From Dromaius novaehollandiae (taxonomy: Eukaryota > Chordata > Aves > Casuariiformes > Dromaiidae): DNA of 64,000 bases. Location: the NCBI RefSeq assembly GCF_036370855.1, contig NC_088105.1, positions 10,731,619 to 10,795,618 of the forward strand. Direction: 5' to 3'. This document shows positions 9,167 to 19,957 of the stretch, piece after piece. Each line of letters opens with the position of its first letter. The stretch's first letter is position 1. The position numbers and the translations under genes were made by a program. The notes under the pieces are model-generated. The model was not told the DNA's origin and ran no database searches. It worked only from the letters and a program-made list of their open reading frames with translations.

Positions 9167-9214
9167 GGAGCCCCGAGGCGGGCTGAGGAGTGGCGGGGCG
9201 GGCGGAGGGGGCCC

Positions 9215-9310
9215 ATGTGCGGCGGCGGCGGCGGCCGCCCCCCCCCTCCTCACTCCCGGCGGCGGCCCCTTCGCAGCGAGGTGCCGCTGAGGCGGCTCCG
9301 CGGGCGCTGA
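9215..9310 (+). other. Upstream ORF 2 (31 codons) in the XPR1 leader
   Basis: ATG at 9215 begins a frame reading M-C-GGGGG-R-PPPP followed by an Arg-rich tail, closed by TGA at 9308-9310, 37 bases before the XPR1 start. Its start context is weak (C at -3, T at +4), whereas the XPR1 ATG has A at -3. Leaky scanning or reinitiation would therefore be expected. The possible translational dampening is inferred. Confidence 0.45.
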
Positions 9311-9347
9311 GCGAGCGCGGCCCCGGCGGCCCGGCGGCGGCGGCAGG

Positions 9348-9416
9348 ATGAAGTTCGCCGAGCACCTCGCCGCGCACATCACCCCCGAGTGGCGGAAGCA
9401 GTACATCCAGTACGAG
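9348..9416 (+). CDS. XPR1: XPR1 coding exon 1 (residues 1-23, start of SPX domain)
   Basis: XPR1 is a multi-pass plasma-membrane protein that exports inorganic phosphate. Its cytosolic N-terminal SPX domain senses inositol pyrophosphates. It is also the cell receptor for xenotropic and polytropic gammaretroviruses. This exon encodes [15 protein letters not shown], then RKQ and YIQYE, which I recognise as the near-invariant vertebrate XPR1 N-terminus. Tyr22, a residue of the conserved SPX ligand pocket, is present. The start is fixed by this match, by A at -3 and by the absence of an upstream in-frame ATG in the leader. The exon ends in GAG followed by the donor GTAGGG, phase 0. It is embedded in the CpG island, so its codons are GC-rich, unlike exon 2. 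Residue 8 is Ala, where I recall Ser in mammals. Confidence 0.93.
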
Positions 9417-12400
9417 GTAGGGGCCGCGCCGGGGCCTCGGCGGCCCGCCCCGCCGCGTGCCCGCTCCTGGCGGCCGTTGGGGAGCGGCGCGGGCGCCCGG
9501 CGGCGGGCGCGGGGCGGCCTCGGCGGGGGCGTCTCGGCGCGCCTTGGCCGGCGGCGCGGGGCGTCCTGCGGTTCCCCGCTGCTTTCTCGGTGGGAGGACG
9601 TTGTAAAATCGATCTGCTCATCCATCTGGGCGAGGAGATGAAAGCTCTCGCCAGCCCAAGGAGCTTGGGACAGCTCGGGGGAAAAGCACTGGGTGTTTAA
9701 TTAATTAATTTTTCGCCTGTAACCTCTTGGTGCGGGAGTAAGGTCAGAAGCTTGGGAGGTAGGCAAGATATTAAAAAAACAAACAAACAAGTCTTCTAGG
9801 AGATTTCCCAAAGAAACCAGTGGTCTTATATTGCGTGTGAGAGACGGCGTCTGAGAGAGGCCGGGAGTCATTGCTTCTCCCTCGTTTGTTTTCCAGTAGC
9901 GCAGCATAAACGCGACGGGAAGCCTGCGGGGTTGTAGTCCGGAGCCGCAGCGCGTCCTCGCTCCCGGGCATCCTGCGCGGACCCTGCCGGGAGCCCGCCC
10001 GCCGCTCGCGGGGTGCTGCTGCTGCTTGTAGCTTCGTGCGAGCAGGCGTTTTTCAGCACCACCGCCAGTTCTCCGCACGGGGAGGCCGAGGCGGGCTGCC
10101 TGGGAGAGGCAGCTCCGTGCCCGCTTTGCGGCTCCCAAGGACGGGAGCTGAGGAGAGAGCTGGCCGGGAAATGCAGCTCCCTCGAGCCAGTCAGGCTCTT
10201 CCATTCCTGCAAACGCTGCCAGTGCTCCTGCAGGGCCCCAGTCTAGTTCAGCGATTCCGACAGCTTGCCTTAGTGACTCAAAACAGTGCAGTGAATCTAG
10301 CAGCGATTGTCTACTATTACTATTTTCAAAGGCTAGCGATGCTTTGCATCTCAACGTCGCATACTTGATTTCAGGTGAACCACTTTAATTAGGGCTTTTT
10401 ATGAACACAGTTTAAACAAAGTTCTACTGCATTCATCATGAATTATTTGTAGAATACAGCTTTTCGTTTTTTTCTTATACCGGCTTTCTAAAGGTTGTAC
10501 TGGTTGCTTACTTTGAAATTTATCGTAGTGGTTCTTGTTGTAACACTTTGGTTTAACTAGGTGAAGCTCAAGGTGGTGGTTATTTGTAGTAAAGCCATTA
10601 TTCGTTTTAGGGTTAGCAGTGGCAGGGATTGCTGCCGCTGATGTCAGTCTCTTCCACAAGTGATAGTTAAAGGTAGACAACTTAAAGCTGATTATAGGAC
10701 AGCCATGGTCAGCAAAACTTCTTGTCTGATTGAGCCAGTCAAAAACCATACATTTCTTACTATGTGAAGGCCTGGGTCTTCTCTTTAGGACCATAACAGT
10801 AATTTATTTCTAATGTCCTTATTAGAAGATGTCTGCTCTTGCAAGGAAAATCATATTTATCTTAGCTCACTTTGTTAGTAAGTTAAGAAGAAAATTTTAC
10901 ATTTGTCCTTTTGACCTGTCCTTTGTTTTCTTTTCTGCTACCTGACTGCAAATGAATGAATGTTTAGATAAAAATAGCAGTCAGATTTGATTTTTAGGAT
11001 AAAATTGTGAGTTCCTTAAGTAATTCAGAGAATTAGATGACCAAATAATGTTTCAGTATTTGTGAAGGAGGAAATCCATTGTCTTGATAACATAAAGTAC
11101 CAGGTTATTTCTGTATCATGTCTCTCATAGCTATCTGTAGAATCATTTTCAGACTTGTCTTCTGTTCTTGGAAATGGAAACATATTTTCCAAAATGAAGA
11201 TTCAGAAGTGGGTTTGTGGGGAATGGAAAAGGAAATAGATGGTAGAAGTGCAGATGATGTAGCTCCAGATATTTTAGTTTCTGACCTACAGTAGTGACCA
11301 GAGCTATAGAGGGAAGGTGGAAGACACTCGGTGAGCTATGACACCTCTGACTAATGTGTGAAGAACTCTGCTCCTGTTCTCCTTACGGGAGGTTAACGTG
11401 CGTCTTAGTTTTCAGATGTTTTACCTAGGGCAGTATTATTGTGTGTCATTTCCTCTCCAAACTAAAATGAAGATAAATTTTCGGTAGGATATTTCTTATA
11501 GTTGTTACTCTTTCTAGACATGATTTGAAAATGATTTCCTCCTTGGACAGATAGCTGAACTTAAAGGGGATTAAAATAAAAACCTCACCCTCCTCTTTAG
11601 TAATAAGTCTCAAGACTCCTTCTGTTACCCCTGTCGTAGCAGGCTGAATGTGAGTCAACCGCCTGCTCATGCATATTCCAGTAATGGCATAGTCTGGTAT
11701 TTATTATTCAGTAACTGGTGGTCGGGTGGGTGCGGAGCATAAAAAAGGAGCATAAAAGGGCGGTGCTAACTTGGTTTACTTGTTGATTAGACTTGAGACA
11801 AAAAAAAGCATACAACCTTCTGCTTTTGTCAAGAAAAATACTGAGTTGTTGATTAGCAAATGTAAGGTCAAATGCTGCTTTCATTACTTATGCAAAATAT
11901 TTCCTACAGCACATATCACGTACAAAATTTTTAAAAATTGCTTGCTATTTCATGACATTATATTGTTCTTTTCATCTTACAGCTTATACTTCTTGTCTTT
12001 TTGACTGAAACAAGTGCTGCTTTGGAATGAGAATTTGCAGCATAGGTTTTTAACTCTGAAGAGATCGTTCCTGTTTCCAGAGACTTACCATGTCATGTTC
12101 ATGATGATAATGAAAGGAGTATAAAATGGAATAGAAACTGCTTTCTTTAAGCCACACTGTGTCATAAAGATCACATGTAGTCATCTTATTTTTCTACTGT
12201 GATACTTCTAGTTATTTCTGTTGGAGAACAGGTGACTTTTTCATGCAGTCAAATAGCCCCCCAAGTCTTTTAAGACCTAGGATAACTTCTGAGATCCAGA
12301 CTGGGTGATGTCTCTTTTTTGAACAGATGCACAGCTAGTGTGGCTGTAAGGAGCTTCTTGTCTTGCATAAGTTACTAGTAAAACTAGAAGGAGGATGTAA

Positions 12401-15400
12401 TCTGTTGCTGATTAGGTCAGGAAGAAAGAAGAATGAGACTGTTTGGTGTTGAATACCTAAAAACGTGGTATCACTTTCAGATGCTCTTTAACAATTTACA
12501 GTTCTCTAAGTTCTTACCGTTAACATGATCTTTCTCTCAAACAATAATCTGGATAAGTATTATAACTGCTTTTAGAAAGTGTGGAAGCTGCCCAGAATTA
12601 GAGCAGATACTTGTTCAGTGGAAGGGCTGTGGAAGGGCTTTAGACAGGAGAAATGAAGATCTGCTTTGATAGTTACAGGTTCAGTTCTTATTTTCTTTCT
12701 TTCAGCAAAAGCACTGCAGTATGTTTGCATTTTGAGAAAGAGCATTTGGCTTGCACTGGGCGGTGAGGGGGAAGATGTATACTGTGCTGTTTCATTCAGC
12801 ATTTCACAAACCATTTGCCATGACTGAATCCACATGAGGATGGAGTTTTACAAAAGCCATGATTGACTTAATTTGACTTTCCATTCCAACTTTCTGTTCT
12901 AAAGACTGCATGAAAGCAGGATTTTATATTTCACGCATTCTACACAACGTCCATTCCGAACTGATGGTTTTTGAAACCTCAATCAGTGCAAATGGCAAGG
13001 AGGGCTTTATGTGAGCATCAGCGGCAATAACGTAGTATATAATCTCAACATAAAATGGCAGTTTTGCCATTAAAATTCTGAGTGTCATTCTTAGGCTACT
13101 TCCTGGATATGGTTAACAGTTCAAAACAATGTACTGACAAATACTTAATTTGTGAACGTGCTTGATAAATATGTCAAATGCCAAATGTGACAATGTCAAA
13201 AATGTTTAAAACTTTAGACTGGATTTTGTGATTGTCATCAGAAAACTTTCCCTACTTGTTGGAAGTAATGCTTCAATTTTCAGTAACTGAAGAGCCATCA
13301 GAAACTGCTTTTGGTTTTATCGCTTAGGACAGAGCAGTGCAATTGGTGGCCTTCAAGCTGGGCTTTACCCACTGTCTTCTCTGCACGAAGACCAGCAGAG
13401 AGGGGAACGGCAGTCCCTAGGAGTGTGTGCAAGGACTCTCGGGTGTTGGATGCCTCACGTGTGCACCTGGGCATGCAGCTCCAGGAGCTGCTGCGTGCAC
13501 AGTGAGCAGGGGGAAGGTTCTCATCATGCAACCCAACAGTGACCCATGGATGTGCCCCAAACCTGGCATGTGGCCAGTGGTGTTAAAAAGATTTGGTTGC
13601 TCTGTTTTAGGGTATCTGACAGCATATCTTCTGTAAAGTTAGTAGCCTTTTCCCAGTCAGTTAAATGCTCATTCCGAGGAGCCCTGCTTTAGTGCTCTTC
13701 TTGTCTTAAAACCTTAAATTTTGAACCACTTCACTTAGTCTTCAGTCCCTTCGGTGTTTTAAAAGGGGGAAAAAAACCTAAAGAAACAAAATCCCATTTT
13801 TTAAGTCAGACAATAGATTTCTTTTTTTAAAGTAGTCAGTACTGAACAAATTGAGGTAACTCTTAGATGAATTTCAGCTAAGGCTTTTTTCTAAAAAACA
13901 TACTTCACTGCATTTAATATGCATTTTTAGGTGCAGTAACAGTGTTGGATTGCTAGTCCTCTGTTTATCCAAATCATGATGCAAGTTTCCTTTGCCGCTA
14001 TGTGCGTCTCTGGCTTACTTGTAGGAGAAAGAGGAGAGCTTAGCTCTGTCTGTGTAGACTTCTAAGTGTCAGTGTATGTGTGCGTATCAGTCTGATGGAA
14101 ACTCAGCTGAGTTTTACAGTTGCCAGATGGCAATTTTGTTTTGGTTAATCCGGTCTGATTTTGTTTATCTGGATGCAGAAGTCTCTTTAGTCATCTCATA
14201 AAATCTCATCAGCCTGTAGTCTTTTTGCACACGTATTTCCTTGTATTTGTCTCATTGCTGTATACTCTGTTACAGCAAAGAAGGCTGAGAATTATTGACC
14301 AAATTTTGTGAAAAGTTCTAAAGAAAAAATTTAAAACTGATGATAATCTTTTTTAAAAAAAAAAAAAGTGCTGAATTCTCTTGAAATTGCAAGGCCTGGG
14401 GAAGGAGGAGAATCAGAACAGATGTTACAGGTACAAACTTCATGGGAAGGATGAGTAAAAAGTACAAGCACGTGACTTCCATTCCCTTTTAAAGAGACTT
14501 CAGGTTTTAAGCACCTCTGCCTTTCGAATCAGAGAAACAGGTTGCTAAGTTTTAAAAATCATTTCCTTATGAGACCAGACCTTACAGCAAGAAGTAGGTT
14601 GGGAGGATGAAGCTGGTAGTTTGTATAGTCTGCTTGTCTTTGGAGTCTCTTTTCCAGAAACAGTCTTTCAGCTGTTGGGATGTGGCCAATTCTGCTCTTC
14701 AAACTGTGCTTCATGATAGGCAGTTCACACCCAAGCTTGCCACCTCCTGACACAAATCTGTTGTGCTATTTCACTATTTGTCCTTCTGGGTGTTAGCGGA
14801 CAAGCTTAAAAGAGCATGAGCAGTTTGAAAGCTAGTCAGTTTGAACAACTGTTTTGTTCTAGCATTTTAAGTTTTTTGCCCTTGAATTTGTCCATTGCTG
14901 TGGCTTGACAGTTGCATTTCTAAGTGTGTTTTCTTTTTGCTTTTTTGTTGTCTGATGTGCGTTTATGGAAGCTTGCTGCAGGTGCTAGGTGCTATCAGTA
15001 ACACAATTTAAAGTAGGAAAAAAACCCTTTTCTGTCTAGGTTCTGAGGGCAGAAGGAGTAATTTTTGAACATTAGAAGGGGCAGTGATGAGTAACTTTTA
15101 GGAAAAATCACTTCTAAAATTCTGTCATCTAGGGGACTAAATACTTTAGGTGTTATGAAGCACTAAGCCTTTCACTTTCAGGTTATTGCTTTACTTATAC
15201 AGGTCAGGTGAGTAGTAACAATATGTGCTGCGTGCAGCTGCCAGATTGTAACGTATCAGAGTCTGCGTGAGGGAGATGCCTGCATGACAACTGACACCTT
15301 CAGCTTTCAGAGTTGTTTGATGCAGGACCTTCAGTGTTGTGGTCTTTTTTTAAATGAGTCGTAAAGCTGGAGGTAGGAAACATTGCTAATTTAACTCTTG

Positions 15401-17191
15401 GTAGGTTAAGGGAAGAAAAGAGTTTCTTATTGCCGTGGCTTCCAATTTGCCGTCTTTTCAAGTTTGTTTCTCCTGTGTTGTGTGGTGGTTGTCATTCATG
15501 GAAAAAGTTACAGATAGGTGAGGATGACAAGTGGGGTGAAAAAGGAGGAGGGTTTTTGGCCACTTGATATATGTGGTCAAAACACAGATCATGTGCTGCT
15601 AACTAGTGAGTCATGGGAGGAAAAGGATAGAAATGGCCAGTGTTCAGGAGGAATTTAAATTTAAAACAAAAATGGAGGATGGGAGAGAACTGTATCACTG
15701 GAATGATGATCATTCAGCAGTGGCTTAGTTAGGAAAATAGTTATGCAAGTGACCTTTGCTGATACCTCCGTGGACTCAGGAATCAGACCTTTGAGAGATG
15801 TCTGAACTGCCTGTTTAGCTTGCCATCTGTGATATCCTGTGATAAACAGACATGTCCTTTAGACCTTATATTTGCTTAACAGGATCATAACCACCATGTT
15901 TCAACAGTGTTGCACTTGTAATTGCTGAGCTTGTGTTTTTTTTCCTTGAGGATATTTGCTAATTAGGCTGTGATGTTTTGACCTGTGAGAGAGTTTGGGG
16001 TGGGGGCAGCATAGTGAATGCAGAGATGTAGGACTACAGAAGTCTAGAATAGCTTGGGTAATGGGCAGAAGGAAGCTTCAAAGACCAGAAGGGTGGATAA
16101 ATGGCTTTTGTGGTTTAGATTTCTGTAAGTTCAGAAGTTGGGAAATAAAATCCAGTACTTGGAGCAGTGGTGTGTAGAGCACGCTCACGTTGATTATGTG
16201 CGTGCTAAGAGGTCTGTCTTTATCAAGTGATGTGGTGCGTTTAAATAAATAACTCTTGCAGTAGGTAATTGGCCTTTCCTTATTGCTTCTCTTTCCAAAA
16301 TTGTGATTCAAGTTCTTCAGCCATTGATCAGAATTAACTTTATTTGACTTTTTTTTTTTACTTGCAGTGTGATGTGAGATAGAGTGTATGTTTAATTTTA
16401 GCTGGCATAATGCCAGCATCTTTAACTGTCTGAAAGGAGGTGTCCTAAAAAGGAGTTGCATTTGAATAGGTTTCCTGTTTGTGGCTTCTGGGCAGTTGTG
16501 CCCCACAGGTGCTTCTAGTTTGCATTGGTGGTAACTGAAAGGATTACACCAAAGCAAATGAGCAATGTGTTCTTTTGGTCTCTGGAATGCCAGTTCCCAG
16601 GGCCTCTAGGACTTGAAGATCTGGTTAATAATTCTGGTCTGTGTTAATGTTGTCCTTCAGTTTCCACATCAAGAGAAGGCAGTTGCTCTAGGTTCCCTGA
16701 TCTCATTTGTCATGTTGTCTTCGGCTTTTAGAACATGTGTGTATTTCTGTACTACTACATAATGGTGATAAGAAATCCCTGAGGCTGCTTCTCCTCCATT
16801 TGCCATGACAAACTCCTTTCTATGTCAAGCCACAGCTCTGAAATAGTCACTTTTTTTCTTTCTTTTTTTTTGGTAAAACCTTTAACATCCTACCAAATGG
16901 GAAACATTGCTCCCAAGGTAGATGCTTAAAAATATTGCCAGAATAAATTTTGTAGATCAGTAAGGTAACAGGCTTTAGACAAAGCAGTCAGTTAACATGA
17001 ACTTGTGTATCTTCTGTTGTCAAAAATATGTGTAATAGCATTGACATCGCATTCTGTAGCTATGTGCGTCAGCCTGGAGGGGTAAAAGGATTTTAATTGC
17101 TACTCATTTTCAGACAGGCTTATCAAAGGATGTAAACTATTTTTTTTTTCTTTTAATACTAACTGGATTACTTGTTCCCTTCTTCTTGCAG
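9417..17191 (+). other. XPR1: XPR1 intron 1
   Basis: A GT...AG intron of 7,775 bp. The first 250 bp are still CpG-island DNA, followed by TTAATTAATTAATT at about 9698-9711 and then ordinary AT-rich sequence. I recognise no transposable element or RNA gene in it. A GC-richer islet at 13330-13620 carries short open frames without domains. Homopolymer runs such as A13 near 14357 are the only simple repeats of note. Confidence 0.85.
17157..17191 (+). promoter_or_regulatory. XPR1: Intron 1 branch site, pyrimidine tract and acceptor
   Basis: A perfect TACTAAC lies at 17157-17163, placing the branch adenosine at 17162, 29 bases before the end of the acceptor AG (17190-17191). The intervening stretch is pyrimidine-rich (TTGTTCCCTTCTTCTTGCAG). 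A T10 run lies just upstream of the branch site. Confidence 0.7.
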
Positions 17192-17243
17192 GCTTTCAAA
17201 GAGATGCTGTATGCAGCTCAGGACCAGGCCCCTTCTATAGAAG
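17192..17243 (+). CDS. XPR1: XPR1 coding exon 2 (residues 24-40, SPX domain)
   Basis: This 52-base exon encodes AFKEMLYAAQDQAPSIE plus the first base of the next codon. It continues exon 1 in frame and completes YIQYEAFKEML, the first SPX helix. Lys26, one of the basic residues of the SPX inositol-pyrophosphate pocket, is present. The donor is AAG followed by GTAAGC. Splicing after 17243 leaves a single G (phase 1), as needed for the Val codon that I recall next in mammalian XPR1, which supports this border over one base earlier. From memory, the differences from mammals (Glu for Asp, Ala for Ser, Ile for Val) are conservative. Confidence 0.93.
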
Positions 17244-19923
17244 GTAAGCAAATTGTAACCTAGTGTCATGCTTTTTCTTGGCATTGGATGCTGGACACAT
17301 AGCTGCTTTTCTGTCCTCAGTCCTCCTAAATTGGTAAACTTAATACACTGATGGGCAAAAGCTTGGCCTTTCACAGGCTGTGTGCTATTTTTGATTGTTA
17401 GAACATTTTGTCCTCTGTCATTAGAACAATACATGTCTTTGTATGGTTTGGGACTTAAACAGCTGGGTTCCTCTTACTTATAAGAACATTCACTGGTGGA
17501 AGTACTTTCTTCATCGCTTGAGAGTAGACCTTTGTTTTCCTGTGGCAACTAGCCACTGCAGGAGATAGTTGTGCTGGGAAGATACTGGTTCCTGACCTGT
17601 TACTGGTGATTTGAACTGTAAGAATTTTTGCCTTTCATCCTGTGTCCTCCCTGAATGCTGTTTTACATCTTGTATATTCACGTGAGTGTATTTTTGTGTT
17701 TGCATGCATTTACTGCCACGGAGGTTTTTTTTTTAAATTAAATTATGATCTGCACAACATTTCTCAATATAGCCCCTTACATTCTTTGTCTTCCTTCTTC
17801 CTTTCGTTATCTTTGAGGTATTGAATAGTTTTTGCCTTTATGTTGCTTCAGTCTCTACTTATCTGCCCTTCATGTGGATTTCAGACTTTCTTTTTCTCCT
17901 CATCTTTCTTATTTTCAGCTTGATTACGGTGCAGTGGTAATTTCGCAAATCTCTTTAACTGCAGTTCTGGGCTTCACTTTTTATATATAAATATATAGAA
18001 GAGAGAGAGCGCGAGTGGGAGAGAGTTGCACATGTGAGAGTGCAGAAGAATAACTGCTGCTTTTAGTGTGGTCAGTTGGCTGACATGAATAACATTTTCT
18101 GAAATGGTGTTAAGCATACCTTCTCATTAACTGCTTGCTTTGCCTTGCTCTGTGTTGATTAGGCTCAGGAAATGAGGTGTGGTGTAGTTAAAATAATGTG
18201 GAATATTAATTTGATGGATTTAACTATACTTATCTGCTCTTTGATTAGAATGTTAAAACACTGTAATAGTTAATAAACTATGTGTGTGTGAGGTGAGATG
18301 GGGCAGTTTTTAGTTATACTTTTCCAATGCACAGTCTCAGCTGAAAAGTTCTTTTAAGCAATGCTTGGACAGGTGTAATTCTTAGATTTAACCTGACACT
18401 TGGCTGCTTACTTGACTCAACCTGTTAATTTTGTTAAAACAATAACTCTTTTCTCTAAAGTGCAAGTTCTAGAACTAGATTTCTACAGCCAGGTGGCAAT
18501 GGTCCTAACATCATTGAAAATATATGGGTTATTTTTGGAAAACAGGAAAAAAAAACTTGAAAGCAATACACTGGCAAAAGAAGAAAGTCCTCATTTTTTT
18601 TTTTTTAACTGGGGATAAAATTGCTTAGAAACACTCATAAACATAGAACGCCAAGTCTTCTGATGTAGCAAATTGATTTTGTGCTGTTTGGGAGAAGGAG
18701 GAGATCTGTGTAGATCAAACTGGCTATCTTTATTCACTTCTAAAGACAATTTACTAATTTTGTTGAAAAGCCAGCATTACTTTTATTGAAGATAGATGAT
18801 TCATAAGGCTTCTTTTCCTTTTTCTGTCTATCAGTTCATCATTGTCAGGGAAGCAAGTGGTATTTTTGCTAATAAAAATATGTAGTCTAGTGTTTGAACG
18901 TGACACTGGATTTTGCTTGTGATACCCAGAATTTCAAGGTGACTTTCTGTCTAAGGACTAGAGGAGTTTAGAGTGGCTGAGTTTCCATGATCAGACAAGA
19001 TGAGGTATAGGGAAGCCACCTCCTCCGTACTAGCAGAAAGGGTTATCATAGCCTTTCTTTAAAAGTAATTGTCTCACAATGTCCTTCATCCATATGAGTT
19101 TGTTGTTTGATGACTTAATGACTGCATGTATATCAAACAAGATAAGAAATGAGTGTGTTCACTTTTCTGTGTCACAGTCTTAGGCAATATTGGTGAGCCG
19201 CTAGCATAAAATCTGAGTTCCTGACGCCAGTAATGTGTCCTACATGATACCATGTAAATGCAGAATACTCGGCATACTCCAAGTTAAGCCTGAAACTCCA
19301 TCCTTAAAGGCATTTTCTGTGTTTGTGTTACTGTTTTCCAAACAGTGTGGGGCTTAGTGCACATCTTAAAATGGAGAGGGGTGAAAATCTTTGGTTTTGT
19401 TCCTAAAATTTAAAGCTTTTATTGAGGATCAGATGATACTACCTGAAGCTAACCATAAAATTCCAAGTGTTATAATTCAGCACTTTTGTTTCTGTTTTTG
19501 GTGCTCATTATGGTATATTGATGTTCTGTCTTTGGGCATGCTGTGAGGTTGTGTATAAACATATGTGGCAAAGGAAGAGAAGGTAAAGAATAAAATGGTA
19601 AATTTATGTTGTTCTTTTAAATGTTTGAAGAATTTTAGCTTTTGTTTCTATCTCCTTTGATACTTTCAAAACCTGCTCAACAAAAAGAGAAGTAATGACC
19701 TGGCATTGTTATATTTATGAAAGTTGTGTGGTTTTTTTCTTTTTAAAAACAGGTCTCTTCGTCTGTATAGAAGACAAAATTGTCCGAACAACCTTGAGCC
19801 GCTCATTTAACTCTGTCTTGCCCAAACTGCTTTTAAGCAGAGAGCAGCTACACTGCTTCCCTCAACTTTTGTTAATTAAGCGTGGTTAGTTGAGAAGATC
19901 TTACTGTGGTTACCAGTAGAGGA

Positions 19924-19957
19924 GTGTGTGTGTGTGGGGGGGGGGGGGGGGGGGGGG
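19924..19957 (+). repeat. (GT)6 followed by G22 homopolymer
   Basis: A short GT repeat runs into 22 consecutive guanines at 19936-19957. Tracts of this kind can fold into G-quadruplexes and are often mis-sized in assemblies. Confidence 0.9.

Larger units (their letters stand above)
8560..9660. promoter_or_regulatory. XPR1: CpG island spanning the XPR1 promoter and first exon
   Basis: The sequence becomes very GC- and CpG-rich from about 8560, stays so through the start codon at 9348 and into the first part of intron 1, and then fades. No TATA box is seen near the likely start, so a dispersed CpG-island promoter is expected. This is consistent with a broadly expressed housekeeping transporter. 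Island limits are judged by eye. Confidence 0.75.

Noticed and set aside
8967..9290. 107-codon frame over the XPR1 promoter and leader
   Set aside because: It is a Gly/Arg-rich reading of CGG repeats that starts at GTG upstream of the probable transcription start.
9348..9641. Continuous 97-codon frame starting at the XPR1 ATG
   Set aside because: Only the first 23 codons are exon. The rest reads through the GTAGGG donor into intron 1, and exon 2 continues the known protein.
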